From contig JAZKZV010000006.1 of the NCBI GenBank assembly GCA_045612845.1, forward strand, positions 62,001 through 126,000: a DNA stretch of 64,000 nt, written 5' to 3'. The notes under the pieces are model-generated. The model was given only the letters and a program-made list of their open reading frames with translations, was not told the origin of the DNA and made no database searches. The position numbers were made by a program, and so were the translations under genes. Numbering within the stretch: the first letter of the stretch is position 1; every line of letters starts with the position of its first letter. Shown in pieces: positions 55,869 through 64,000 of the stretch. This DNA comes from Ornithomonoglobus_A sp045612845. GTDB taxonomy: Bacteria; Bacillota; Clostridia; UBA1381.

Positions 55869-57071
55869 ATGATAATAAATAAAATAAAAAAAGCACTGCT
55901 TTGCGTTTTTGTTTTTATTGTTATAATTGCAACTGCGGCGGCGGTGTACTACGTTTCGGTGCCCGTAAACACGCTCGAGCACTCATACGAAACTGTCAAA
56001 AAAAGCATAAACACAAAAAAAGCATATATTATCCGCGACGAGGAAATCTATTTTGCCGACACTGCAGGAACACTCTATAACAATGTCCGCGACGGTGAAA
56101 GAATAAAGGCGGATTCGTTGCTCTCAACAATATATCATACAGATATATCATCCGAGACGCTTAAGTCGTTAAGGACTATCGACAACAAAATCGAAAAGCA
56201 AAAGGAAAGCGACGGAGAGTTTACCGACTTTCGTTTCGACAGAACCGACACAGAAAGCAGAATTATGGCAATAGTCGATGATATCCCCAACGTTGTAAGA
56301 CGTAACGACGTTTTAAGAATCGGCAAATACAAAACAATGCTTAACGATATCCGAAAGGGAAAAGATATAAGCGAAGAGGACGTTCTTGAAGAGCTTTATG
56401 CACAAAAAGCGGAAATAGAACAAAAAATCAACTCCTCAAAAACCGAGATAAGAACAACAAAACCGGGCGTATTTACCACATATACCGACGGTCTTGAGGC
56501 TTTCTTAAAGGCAGAAGATATCAATACGTATACAGTAGAGTATATAGATTCACTCCCTGCCATAATAAATGACAGGCTTACAAATACAACCGTTTCTGAG
56601 GGCGAGCCAATCGGAAAGGTGGTAAACAACCATAAATGGTATCTTCTTATGAGTGTACCCGCTCAGGCAATAGAGGGACACAAGAAGGGCGAAACTGTTA
56701 CTGTTGTACTTGACGCAATCGGCGAGGACAATATAAAAGGAACAATCTACAACATAAGCGAGGACGAGGGCGAAAACAGGCTTGTAGCAATAAAATGTTC
56801 AACATATATAGAGGGTGCATTTTCGTACAGAGCGTCAAGTGCCGAGCTTATCTTTGAGAGCTATAGCGGCTACAAAGTGCCGGTCTATGCCATAAGGACA
56901 GATAAAAACGGAGAAAAATATGTTCTTGCCTCAAAGGGTGCACAAAACTACAGTTGCTATTGCACAGTTGATTATACAAACACACAGGAGGATTATGTTA
57001 TAATAAACTCCCTGCCCAATGCTCAGTACAAGCTGGAAAATATGGAGCGTATTATTGTTGGCGAAAAATAA
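55869..57071 (+). CDS. HlyD-like membrane-anchored protein
   Basis: 400 residues. One N-terminal transmembrane helix (about 10-30, LLCVFVFIVIIATAAAVYYV) leads into a domain with a lipoyl/barrel-sandwich half (TKKAYIIRDEEIYFADTAGTLYNNVRDGERIKADSLLSTIY). A coiled-coil hairpin follows (about 90-195), then the second half with NHKWYLLMSVPAQAIEGHKKGETV and a beta-barrel-like end (VPVYAIRTDKNGEKYVLAS). This matches the HlyD family adaptor layout found next to yggS-sepF in clostridia. No transporter partner is adjacent, so a role in division or envelope assembly is as likely as efflux. GAAAGG precedes the ATG. Confidence 0.78.
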   Translation: MIINKIKKALLCVFVFIVIIATAAAVYYVSVPVNTLEHSYETVKKSINTKKAYIIRDEEIYFADTAGTLYNNVRDGERIKADSLLSTIYHTDISSETLKSLRTIDNKIEKQKESDGEFTDFRFDRTDTESRIMAIVDDIPNVVRRNDVLRIGKYKTMLNDIRKGKDISEEDVLEELYAQKAEIEQKINSSKTEIRTTKPGVFTTYTDGLEAFLKAEDINTYTVEYIDSLPAIINDRLTNTTVSEGEPIGKVVNNHKWYLLMSVPAQAIEGHKKGETVTVVLDAIGEDNIKGTIYNISEDEGENRLVAIKCSTYIEGAFSYRASSAELIFESYSGYKVPVYAIRTDKNGEKYVLASKGAQNYSCYCTVDYTNTQEDYVIINSLPNAQYKLENMERIIVGEK

Positions 57072-57094
57072 AAAGCGGTGGTGATAGAGTCATA

Positions 57095-57787
57095 ATGAGC
57101 ACAATCAAACAAAATCTTAATAATGTTCTGGAGAGAATTGACTCTGCCGCAAAACGCGTGGGAAAAGACGGAAAGGACATAACCCTTATTGCAGTAACAA
57201 AAACTCACGGAGCAGACTTAATAAACGAGGCAATAGCTCTGGGCGTTAAGGACATCGGCGAAAACCGTCCGCAGGAAATCCGCGATAAGTTTAACGATAT
57301 TTTACCCGTCAGAATACATCAGATTGGTCAATTACAGACAAACAAGATTAAGTATATAATAGATAAGGTGTCGCTTATTCATTCGGTAGACTCCATAAAG
57401 CTAATGAGCGAGATAGATAAGAGCGCAAAAAAACATAATCTTGTTAAGGATATTTTAATTCAGGTAAATATTTCGGGCGAAGAAACAAAGTCGGGAATTG
57501 CACCCGAACAATTAGATGACGTTCTTAAATTCAGTTCAGAGTGCGAAAATATAAGAGTAAAAGGACTTATGACAATAGCACCTAAGGGCGAGGCGGAAGA
57601 AGTAAGAGTTCATTTTGAGAATATGAACGAGCTATACCTTAAATATAAGCAAAAGGACTATAAAAATGTAAGCTTAGAGTTACTTTCTATGGGAATGAGC
57701 TCAGATTTTGAGGTGGCAATCGAGTGCGGTGCAAATATGGTACGTGTAGGAAGTGCCATATTCGGTAAGCGCGAGTATAATATATAA
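57095..57787 (+). CDS. yggS: YggS/YlmE family PLP-binding protein
   Basis: 230 residues, normal. This single-domain TIM-barrel protein binds pyridoxal phosphate through the Lys in TLIAVTKTHGADLINEA and helps vitamin B6 homeostasis. Other motifs are IGENRPQEIRDK, HQIGQLQTNKIKYI, VNISGEETKSGIAPEQ, GLMTIAP and LSMGMSSDFEVAIECGANMVRVGSAIFG, the last being the family signature. It opens the conserved Firmicute division block yggS(ylmE)-sepF-ylmH-divIVA. Confidence 0.95.
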   Translation: MSTIKQNLNNVLERIDSAAKRVGKDGKDITLIAVTKTHGADLINEAIALGVKDIGENRPQEIRDKFNDILPVRIHQIGQLQTNKIKYIIDKVSLIHSVDSIKLMSEIDKSAKKHNLVKDILIQVNISGEETKSGIAPEQLDDVLKFSSECENIRVKGLMTIAPKGEAEEVRVHFENMNELYLKYKQKDYKNVSLELLSMGMSSDFEVAIECGANMVRVGSAIFGKREYNI

Positions 57788-57848
57788 AATTGTTGGTTTT
57801 GTAGCAAGGCTACGTTTAAATATATAAAAAGAAAAGGAGAAAAAGGTT

Positions 57849-58337
57849 ATGAAAAACAATGCATGGGCAAGCATAAAAAACTTTATGGGTTTTGGAAGCT
57901 TGGAGGATTACGAGGAAGAGGACTTCGAAAACGAGGACTCACTTGACGAGGGTGAAGAAGTCGAGGAGAAAAAGTCAAAGAGCAAGCTTTATACAAGAAA
58001 GAAATCCACATCTAATGTTGTACCAATAACTTCGAGAGATAACAGTGCAAATGTTCAGATTTTTAAGCCTCAGGTTTTTGAAGATGCATATAAAATATCA
58101 AGCGTTATAACATCTAATCTTGTTGCCATTTTCGACGTTGCAGGAATGAAAGACAGTGCAGTTGCAACAAGAGTAGTAGACTTTGTTTCGGGCACAGTTT
58201 ATGCAGTTGGCGGAAATATGCGCAAAATAACAGACGGAATTTTTGTAGCAGCACCGCGCAATGTAGACATCTCAGGCGACAACATAAACGAGCACACAAG
58301 AAATAACTTCAACTGGAATTATGGAAGCGTCAGATAA
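57849..58337 (+). CDS. sepF: Cell division protein SepF
   Basis: 162 residues. An N-terminal amphipathic membrane-binding region (NNAWASIKNFMGFGSLEDYEEEDF) is followed by an acidic linker. The C-terminal SepF domain (about 65-150) has VQIFKPQVFEDAYKISSVITSNLVAIFDVAG and VDFVSGTVYAVGGNMRKITDGIFVAAPRNVDI. SepF anchors FtsZ to the membrane and shapes the septum. It overlaps ylmH by 17 bases. AAAAGGAG precedes the ATG. Confidence 0.96.
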   Translation: MKNNAWASIKNFMGFGSLEDYEEEDFENEDSLDEGEEVEEKKSKSKLYTRKKSTSNVVPITSRDNSANVQIFKPQVFEDAYKISSVITSNLVAIFDVAGMKDSAVATRVVDFVSGTVYAVGGNMRKITDGIFVAAPRNVDISGDNINEHTRNNFNWNYGSVR

Positions 58338-59076
58338 GCTTCTTATATCTAAAATAAACGACCTTTTTCGCTTGTGTGAAAAACACGCAACCGCTAAATT
58401 TTCACCATTTCTTGACGGCGGCGAAATAGCCACCATACAAGATAATATGGTTTTCCCCTATGGCACTAACACAATGTTCTTTGGCGGATTTGAAGAAAGC
58501 GAGAGTAAAATGCTTGGCGTTTTCCCCGAATGGTGCGAGTGTGATGAGAGTGAATTTCCCATAAAGGCTTTAAAAATAAGCCCGCTCTTTACCAAACCGC
58601 TCACTCACAGGGATTGTCTTGGCACACTTTTGTCGCTCGGTATTGAGCGTAATAAGCTTGGCGACATTGCAATTACCGAGGACAATGGCGCCATTTGCTT
58701 TGTGAGCGGAGATATTGCCGACTATATTTGCGCTAACATTTCCAAAATATCAAACCAGGGTGTACATATCGAGGAAACGGATATGTCATTGGCACAAAAG
58801 ATAAAGAGGAAATATCAACGTTTAGAGCTTGTATGTGCGTCCATGCGTGCAGACGCGGTTGTTGGCGCAATCACTAAACTCTCAAGGCAAAAGTCGGCAG
58901 ATTTAATAAGCTCCGACAAGGTAAAAGTAAATCACCGTATAATAAACGATAATTCAAAACCCGTAAAAGAGGGAGATTTACTCTCCATAAGAGGCTTTGG
59001 ACGGTTTATTATAAGGCAGGAGGGTGCAAAGACCCGAAAAGACAGGCAACACATAAGTGTAGACAAATATCTGTAA
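58321..59076 (+). CDS. ylmH: YlmH family RNA-binding protein (S4 domain)
   Basis: 251 residues. The N-terminal region (about 1-170) is the YlmH-specific fold with FSPFLDGGEIATIQ, LGVFPEWCECDESEFPIKAL and HRDCLGTLLSLGIERNKLGDI. The C-terminal S4 RNA-binding domain (about 175-240) has SADLISSDKVKVNHRIINDNSKPVKEGDLLSIRGFGRFII. In Bacillus YlmH acts in rescue of stalled ribosomes. The ATG overlaps the end of sepF, suggesting coupling. Confidence 0.94.
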   Translation: MEASDKLLISKINDLFRLCEKHATAKFSPFLDGGEIATIQDNMVFPYGTNTMFFGGFEESESKMLGVFPEWCECDESEFPIKALKISPLFTKPLTHRDCLGTLLSLGIERNKLGDIAITEDNGAICFVSGDIADYICANISKISNQGVHIEETDMSLAQKIKRKYQRLELVCASMRADAVVGAITKLSRQKSADLISSDKVKVNHRIINDNSKPVKEGDLLSIRGFGRFIIRQEGAKTRKDRQHISVDKYL

Positions 59077-59109
59077 TGAGTATTGTAGGTCTGAGTAAAA
59101 TTGCCCATC

Positions 59110-59158
59110 TTACCATTTTCAAAAGCATTGTAGGGGACGGCGTCCTCGACGTCCCGAA
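59110..59158. repeat. Family C repeat with extended left flank, copy C10
   Basis: TTACCATTTTCAAAAGCATT then GTAGGGGACGGCGTCCTCGA and CGTCCCG. The left flank matches that of copy C8 at about 26745. It lies in the ylmH-divIVA gap. Confidence 0.8.
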
Positions 59159-59194
59159 AATAAGTTTGAGGGGTATTGAAAGGAATGTATAAAA

Positions 59195-59632
59195 ATGATA
59201 AAACCTATTGACATTCAAAATAAAGATTTCGAGAAAAAAATAAAAGGCTATGACATTGAACAGGTCGATGATTTTTTAGAGGCAATTTTGCACGATTATG
59301 AGTTTTTGTGTAACGAAAACAAAGCCTTACGCGATAAAAACTCCGAAATACAAGAGGCACTCGACCGCTACAAGCTTATGGATATTACCCTTAAGCAGTC
59401 AGTAACAGTTGCGCAAAAAAATGCAGACGAAATCATAAACGCCGCAAAGCTCGAGGCACAAAATATTATAGAAAAAGCAAAGCTCGATTCAAAAAAGGAG
59501 CTTTTAGATGTTGAAGAGGCTCACATGAGAAAGCACCACGAGTTGTTGTCCTTAAAAACACAGATAAACGAATATAAGCTGAAAATGAAAGCATTAAGCG
59601 AGGGAATTATAAAAACCTTAGACGAGGAATAA
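59195..59632 (+). CDS. divIVA: DivIVA domain protein
   Basis: 145 residues. The N-terminal membrane-binding part KPIDIQNKDFEKKIKGYDIEQVDDFLEAILHDYE is the DivIVA signature. A coiled coil runs from about 40 to 140. DivIVA senses curved membranes at poles and septa and recruits division or segregation factors. It is shorter than Bacillus DivIVA (164), as in many clostridia. GAAAGGA precedes the ATG. It is preceded by repeat C10 rather than lying tightly behind ylmH, and is followed 20 bases later by rodA. Confidence 0.94.
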   Translation: MIKPIDIQNKDFEKKIKGYDIEQVDDFLEAILHDYEFLCNENKALRDKNSEIQEALDRYKLMDITLKQSVTVAQKNADEIINAAKLEAQNIIEKAKLDSKKELLDVEEAHMRKHHELLSLKTQINEYKLKMKALSEGIIKTLDEE

Positions 59633-59652
59633 CCCAAAACGGAGAAATAGAA

Positions 59653-60801
59653 TTGAAAAAATCAAAAAAACAAACGCATTACGGTATCGATAAACGCTCA
59701 ATAATGGCTAAGGAATTCGACTATTTTCTTTTTATTATGACAATAGCACTTGCCATTTTCGGTGTAATTGTAATATTTTCTGCCACGCGTTCAATGCAGA
59801 CAAACACAAACGTAATTGTGCAAAGCATAGGACTTGTGCTCGGCTTAGCAGTGTGTCTTTTTATAAGCTTTTTCGACTATGAGCAGTTTAAAAATCTTAT
59901 AAAACCTATTTATATTTTCTCTATTATTATTCTTCTTTTCGTTCTGTTTTTTGGTGTAACGGGCGACTGGGGAGCAAGGAGCTGGATACGTTTTGGCTCT
60001 GTCGGACTTCAGCCTGCCGAGCTTGCAAAACTGTGTTTTATTATAACCTTTTCGTATCACTTAGAAAAGGTAGGAGATAAGATAAACAAAATCCCTGTAA
60101 TTTTGGGGTTACTGTTGCATATCGGAGTGCCTGTAGCACTTATTCTGATGCAACCCGATATGGGCAGTACAATGGTTTTTGTATTTATGTTCTTGTGTAT
60201 GATATTTGTTGCAAAGCTATCATACAAATATATTATACCTGTGGGTATAGCCGGGGTTTTATCGTTGCCATTTATATATAAATATGTACTCTCGGAATAT
60301 CAGCGAAACAGAATACAGGTATTTTTAAACCCCGAAATGGACCCTCTAAACAAGGGTTATAACGTAATTCAGTCAAAAATAGCAGTTGGCTCGGGACAGA
60401 TTTTTGGTAAAGGCTACCTTGAGGGAACCCAGAACCAGATGGGGTATCTGCCCACCAAGTCGACCGACTTTATATATAGTGTAATAAGCGAAGAGTTCGG
60501 CTTTATCGGCGCAATGGTTGTCGTGATAGTTCTTTTTGCAATAATCTTAAGATGTTTTAAGGCGGCGCAAAGAGCAGACAATGCATTCGGCAGATACATC
60601 TGCACGGGTGTGGGAGCGCTGTTTTTGTTCCACGCCTTCGAGAACATCGGAATGTGTATCGGCTTAACTCCCGTAACGGGAATTCCCCTGCCCTTTTTAA
60701 GCTATGGCGGAACATCGCTTATAACAAACCTTGCAGCAATCGGCTTGGTTTTGAGTGTGGAGTATCATAATAAGCCACGAAGTTCAATCGACTTATATTA
60801 A
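59653..60801 (+). CDS. rodA: SEDS family peptidoglycan polymerase RodA
   Basis: 382 residues with about ten transmembrane segments. SEDS proteins polymerise glycan strands from lipid II with a class B PBP. The motifs GDWGARSWIRFGSVGLQPAELAKL, MQPDMGSTMVFVFMF, YNVIQSKIAVGSGQIFGKGYLEGTQNQMGYLPTKSTDFIYSVISEEFGFIGA and GLTPVTGIPLPFLSYGGTSL are RodA-like; the catalytic Asp equivalent lies in the QMGYLPTKSTDF loop. The start is the TTG at 59653 after ACGGAGAAA. It is co-transcribed with divIVA. Distinction from FtsW rests on the elongation-type motifs. Confidence 0.93.
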   Translation: MKKSKKQTHYGIDKRSIMAKEFDYFLFIMTIALAIFGVIVIFSATRSMQTNTNVIVQSIGLVLGLAVCLFISFFDYEQFKNLIKPIYIFSIIILLFVLFFGVTGDWGARSWIRFGSVGLQPAELAKLCFIITFSYHLEKVGDKINKIPVILGLLLHIGVPVALILMQPDMGSTMVFVFMFLCMIFVAKLSYKYIIPVGIAGVLSLPFIYKYVLSEYQRNRIQVFLNPEMDPLNKGYNVIQSKIAVGSGQIFGKGYLEGTQNQMGYLPTKSTDFIYSVISEEFGFIGAMVVVIVLFAIILRCFKAAQRADNAFGRYICTGVGALFLFHAFENIGMCIGLTPVTGIPLPFLSYGGTSLITNLAAIGLVLSVEYHNKPRSSIDLY

Positions 60802-60834
60802 ATTCGGTTAAATTTATTCATCTTACCATAGAGG

Positions 60835-60863
60835 CGGGACGTCGAGGACGCCGTCCCCTACAA
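60835..60863. repeat. Family C short hairpin repeat, copy C11
   Basis: CGGGACGTCGAGGACGCCGT then CCCCTACAA, reverse orientation, 33 bases after the rodA stop. Confidence 0.85.
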
Positions 60864-60960
60864 CGTACTCGTTGTACGGCTGCGTTCGGAATAACGGCAA
60901 TCTGAATAAATTTTCCACGAATTTAGGGTCTTTTGTACCCTTTTGCAAAACACAAACAAT

Positions 60961-60986
60961 GTAGGGGAGGGGCTTGCTCCTCCCGC
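60961..60986. repeat. Family C short hairpin repeat, copy C12
   Basis: GTAGGGGAGGGGCTTGCTCC then TCCCGC, flanked on both sides by CAAAACACAAACAATG-like sequence (60945 and 60987), a 13-base direct repeat (ACACAAACAATG). Such flanks could mark insertion. Confidence 0.8.
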
Positions 60987-61017
60987 ACAAAACACAAACA
61001 ATGGAGGAAAACAAAAT

Positions 61018-61824
61018 ATGCGTATAGTAGGAGTAACCTTTCGTCCTGCGGGAAAAATCTATTATTTTGACCCGTTAGGCTTTTCGATAAAACAAGGCGA
61101 CAATGTAATTGTCGAAACAAAAAGAGGAATAGAGTACGGAAAAGTTGCATTGGGTATACAAGATATTGAGGAGGAATTAAAGACTCCCCTAAAAGGTGTT
61201 ATAAGACTTGCAACACCCGAGGATACAGAAATTTATAACCGCCACCGTGAGCAGGAAGCTTCCGCAATGGAAATCTGCAAAAAGAAGATAGAGGAACACG
61301 GTCTGGATATGAAGCTTGTAAGTGCAGAGCTTACATTTGACGATACAAAAATCCTATTCTATTTTACGTCGGAGGGACGTGTAGATTTCAGGGATTTGGT
61401 AAAGGATTTAGCGCTAATCTTTAAAAAGAGAATAGAACTAAGACAAATCGGTGTAAGAGACGAGTCAAAGACAATGGGCTCAATAGGTGCATGCGGAAGA
61501 AAGCTATGCTGTTCAAGCTGGCTCGAAGAGTTTGTTCCCGTATCAATTAAGATGGCAAAGGAGCAAGGTCTGTCCCTTAACCCCACCAAAATAAGCGGTG
61601 CATGCGGAAGACTTATGTGTTGTCTTAAATATGAGCAGGATACTTATGAGGAGCTTATAGGTACCATGCCCGGCGTTGGTGTTGAGGTCAACACTCCCGA
61701 GGGTAAGGGCACAGTCGAGTATGTTGCACTTTTAAAGGGTAAGGTAACCGTAAGAATAGATAACGAAGAAGAGCAAACCCTCAAGGAATTTAATGCAGAC
61801 GAAATAGAAGTCATAAAAAGGTAA
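61018..61824 (+). CDS. ricT: PSP1 domain protein RicT (YaaT)
   Basis: 268 residues from the ATG at 61018 after AATGGAGG; an in-frame ATG 75 bases earlier sits in repeat C12. The PSP1 domain includes GDNVIVETKRGIEYGKVALG, LTFDDTKILFYFTSEGRVDFRDLVKDLA and FKKRIELRQIGVRDESKTMGSIGACGRKLCCSSWL, then ISGACGRLMCCLKYEQDTY. The Cys pairs bind an Fe-S cluster in the Ric complex. In Bacillus RicT with RicA and RicF stimulates RNase Y processing and Spo0A phosphorylation; ricA and ricF are not in this window. Confidence 0.95.
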   Translation: MRIVGVTFRPAGKIYYFDPLGFSIKQGDNVIVETKRGIEYGKVALGIQDIEEELKTPLKGVIRLATPEDTEIYNRHREQEASAMEICKKKIEEHGLDMKLVSAELTFDDTKILFYFTSEGRVDFRDLVKDLALIFKKRIELRQIGVRDESKTMGSIGACGRKLCCSSWLEEFVPVSIKMAKEQGLSLNPTKISGACGRLMCCLKYEQDTYEELIGTMPGVGVEVNTPEGKGTVEYVALLKGKVTVRIDNEEEQTLKEFNADEIEVIKR

Positions 61825-61845
61825 TAAGAATTTAAAATAAACTAC

Positions 61846-61874
61846 TTGAAGAAACAGACAATATATGATATAAT
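61846..61874 (+). promoter_or_regulatory. Sigma-A promoter for the ferredoxin
   Basis: TTGAAG at 61846-61851 and TATAAT at 61869-61874, spacer 17, about 60 bases before the ferredoxin ATG. Confidence 0.8.
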
Positions 61875-61936
61875 AAGACATGGAATATAGGTCAAAAGAC
61901 TTTTTATTTAATATAAAGATAAGGAGGAAGACGGAT

Positions 61937-62107
61937 ATGGCATACAAAATTACAGAAGATTGCATCAGCTGTGGTGCTTGTGCAGGTGAATGTCCTGTAA
62001 GCGCAATATCAGAGGGTGATTCTTTATATGTTGTTGACGCAGACACATGCATTGGTTGCGGTGCTTGCGCAGGCGTTTGCCCTGTAGGCGCTCCTGTTGA
62101 GGAATAA
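61937..62107 (+). CDS. 2[4Fe-4S] ferredoxin, clostridial type
   Basis: 56 residues from the ATG at 61937 (AAGGAGGAAG site). Two CxxCxxCxxxCP motifs are visible: CISCGACAGECP and CIGCGACAGVCP. This is the classical low-potential electron carrier of fermentative anaerobes, in line with FprA and the radical SAM HemZ elsewhere in the window. It is a single-gene unit with a consensus-like promoter and a strong terminator, consistent with high expression. Confidence 0.98.
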   Translation: MAYKITEDCISCGACAGECPVSAISEGDSLYVVDADTCIGCGACAGVCPVGAPVEE

Positions 62108-62170
62108 TCAGAAAAACACATCATAAAACTTGCACTCTTGCACTATTGTTTTATGATGTTTTTTTCTGAT
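62108..62170 (+). terminator. Intrinsic terminator after the ferredoxin
   Basis: CATCATAAAAC (about 62119-62129) pairs with GTTTTATGATG, followed by T7. The stem extends outward through TCAGAAAAA with TTTTTCTGA. Confidence 0.88.
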
Positions 62171-62193
62171 TAACAAAAAAGTTGGAGGAATAT

Positions 62194-64000
62194 ATGAAAA
62201 AAGGCATTTTTGCAGTTGTTGTACTATTTATTGTAACACTCCTTTGCGGGTGCGGTGCAACAAAAATAAGCTTTAAAGAAGAAAAAAAATCAAAGCCCAC
62301 GGGAGACAGTACGTGGACTGTTATGATATATGCCTGCTCCGATAACGGGGGCAAAACCTCGCGTACAATAGAGGAATTAACACAAATAAAATATCCCGCC
62401 AACGTAAACGTTGTTGTACAGACAGGCGGCGGCGGTGAATGGGAAAACGACGGTATTGACGGAGAGTATCTTCAGCGTTTTGTAATGCAAAAAGGCTCTA
62501 TGTACTTAAAGGACCAGAAACAGAGCGCGTCAATGGGAAGCTACGAAACATTCTCTGATTTTATAACGTGGGGAATGGAACAATTCAGTGCCGACAAATA
62601 TATGCTCATCCTCATGGGCGACGGTAACGGAATGGAAGTGTTAAACGACCAGAATTACCGTGGCGATACGCTGAATATTGAGGAAATGTATTATGCCCTG
62701 AGCAAAACAAATACAGTCCTCGACGCAATATGCTTTGACGGTGCATATATGTCATCGCTTGAAATGGCGACCGCGCTTTCTACATATGCAAAGTATATGG
62801 TTGCCAGCGAGGAAAGATGCAGTGGTTTTGACTACACAACACTTATAGAATGTATTATGGAATTCCCGGACGCAGGCGTTGGCGAAATGTGTAACGAAAT
62901 GTGCAATGCATACCTGAGAAAATGTGAAAGAGACGGAAATTCAGATATGGCACAGCTTTCGTGCATCGACCTGTCGCAAATGACAAATCTCAACCTCGCA
63001 TTCGACGGAATGGCACATGAGCTTTTAACACACTCCAAAGACCTTAGTGCACTCGGTGCAGTTACGAGAATGATGGAGGGCGCACAAAGATGTGCCGGCT
63101 CTCAGATGGTGGATATTTTATCACTTGCCAATGCACTAAAGGACGTTGCAGGCGAAACACCCGCCAATATATCCGAGGCCTTATCACTTGCACTAAGACA
63201 CAGCGTAAAGGGAAAAATGCGTTCACAATCCTACGGAATAAGCGTCTATTATCCCGAAAAGACAGAGGAGTGGACTCTTAACGAGTATATGAAGCACTCC
63301 CATTCCGACAACTATAAAACATTCCTTAAAAACACCATTACCGACACACACTTTGAGGACGAGTACATCAGTACCGATTATACAGATACACCATCGTGGG
63401 AACAGTATAACCAGTACGAGCTTTTGTGCTCATCGGGGATAGATGGCGAAAAGGCAGTATTGAATATTGCACCCAATATGCAAATTATAAAGAATGTAAC
63501 TCTTAAGAAATATTTCTATAACAAGAAGTCGCGCACGTATTTTGAGTGTATAAGCACACAGGACCTGGAATGCTTGTGGGAAGAAAATACCTATAAAAGC
63601 GAGCTTCGTAAAAAAATTCCCCAAATAAAGGGTGTAGCAGTTGATGCAGACCTTGCATCTAAAAACAGTGAATATACAATTTACAGTGTAAAAACAATAT
63701 TAAACGACCAAAGCCTTGCAGATTTGTTTATTGCACACAATACGTATAACGATAAATATTCCTATATTGGCTTGTGGAGTAACGGTACATTCACAAAGGG
63801 AACATCAAAAGACAGGGTTACACTTCTTCATACCGACGAGAGTACAGGAAAGCTTTTGCCTACCAGAACCGTTAAGGCAAGTTCAATCAGGGTAAAGGGC
63901 AAAACTCCACCAAAGGGCAAATATATAGTTGAATATGAGGTCGAGGATATTTATCGCAAAAAATATAACTGCGACAAACTCGAATATGAGATAAATTTTT
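62194..64000 (+). CDS. Clostripain-like (C11-type) lipoprotein with altered catalytic residues, C-terminus cut by the window
   Basis: At least 602 residues, still open at 64000. The start is an ATG after TTGGAGGAA. A lipoprotein signal ends LLCGCG, so the protein is anchored outside the membrane. WTVMIYACSDNGG and VVVQTGGGGEW match the beginning of clostripain-family proteins, and the fold continues through ITWGMEQFSADKYMLILMGDGNGMEV and LDAICFDGAYMSSLEMATALSTYAKYMVASEE. In active members the catalytic His lies in a W-N-H-G-x-G motif and the catalytic Cys in F-D-A-C-L-M. Here the aligned positions read M-G-D-G-N-G and F-D-G-A-Y-M, so both catalytic residues are missing. It is probably a non-proteolytic binding or surface protein. 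Family identity is strong, function unknown. Confidence 0.87.
   Translation, partial: MKKGIFAVVVLFIVTLLCGCGATKISFKEEKKSKPTGDSTWTVMIYACSDNGGKTSRTIEELTQIKYPANVNVVVQTGGGGEWENDGIDGEYLQRFVMQKGSMYLKDQKQSASMGSYETFSDFITWGMEQFSADKYMLILMGDGNGMEVLNDQNYRGDTLNIEEMYYALSKTNTVLDAICFDGAYMSSLEMATALSTYAKYMVASEERCSGFDYTTLIECIMEFPDAGVGEMCNEMCNAYLRKCERDGNSDMAQLSCIDLSQMTNLNLAFDGMAHELLTHSKDLSALGAVTRMMEGAQRCAGSQMVDILSLANALKDVAGETPANISEALSLALRHSVKGKMRSQSYGISVYYPEKTEEWTLNEYMKHSHSDNYKTFLKNTITDTHFEDEYISTDYTDTPSWEQYNQYELLCSSGIDGEKAVLNIAPNMQIIKNVTLKKYFYNKKSRTYFECISTQDLECLWEENTYKSELRKKIPQIKGVAVDADLASKNSEYTIYSVKTILNDQSLADLFIAHNTYNDKYSYIGLWSNGTFTKGTSKDRVTLLHTDESTGKLLPTRTVKASSIRVKGKTPPKGKYIVEYEVEDIYRKKYNCDKLEYEINF

Overview
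The window comes from a low-GC, endospore-forming member of the Firmicutes, most likely an uncultured Clostridia-type anaerobe. The evidence is a gerA/gerB/gerC germinant-receptor operon, the spore genes yqfC, yqfD and ylbJ, an FprA flavo-diiron protein, a 2[4Fe-4S] ferredoxin, HemZ, single-chain GlyS, SLH-domain surface proteins, and strong TTGACA-N17-TATAAT promoters with GGAGG-type ribosome binding sites. It spans the chromosome origin: dnaA, dnaN, an AT-rich intergenic region with DnaA boxes and a DnaA-trio-like tract, and parA/parB with two perfect parS sites.

Layout. 0-1.5 kb: a cut sugar-phosphate isomerase diverging from an AraC regulator. 1.5-6.4 kb: minus-strand segregation cluster parA-parB-DUF4446-coiled-coil protein-serS, bracketed by the two parS sites. 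6.5-10.6 kb: ger operon. 10.7-14.6 kb: small membrane protein, fprA, glyS, mscL. 14.6-20.6 kb: dnaA, oriC, dnaN, MBL hydrolase, hemZ, DnaC-like loader. 21.0-26.6 kb: minus-strand yqfC-yqfD-phoH-ybeY-era-yqzL-recO-SDR. 26.9-30.5 kb: ylbJ, a SLOG-fold gene behind a structured attenuator-like leader, lysS. 30.9-52.1 kb: six consecutive very large secreted proteins, two with SLH domains and two with beta-helix (GH141-like) domains, probably one 21-kb operon of cell-surface polysaccharide-binding and -modifying proteins. 52.2-55.5 kb: ftsH and a patatin-like lipase. 55.9-60.8 kb: HlyD-like protein, yggS-sepF-ylmH-divIVA, rodA. 61.0-64.0 kb: ricT/PSP1, ferredoxin, and a cut clostripain-like protein lacking both catalytic residues.

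Gene order around the origin is rearranged. dnaA is not next to rpmH or recF/gyrB, but the parAB-serS and yqfC-recO blocks keep typical Firmicute synteny.

Intergenic space in the first 29 kb is crowded with short structured repeats that fall into three families. Family A is a ~75-bp quasi-palindromic core held between copy-specific, self-complementary arms that often look like terminators (14 full-length or nearly full copies plus two fragments). Family B is a ~95-bp element with compensatory changes in two stems (3 copies). Family C is a 25-30-bp hairpin, GTAGGGG...CCCG (about 13 copies). Together with the SLOG-gene leader at 28225-28389, these are the most unusual non-coding signals here. 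The surface-protein locus is the most unusual coding region.
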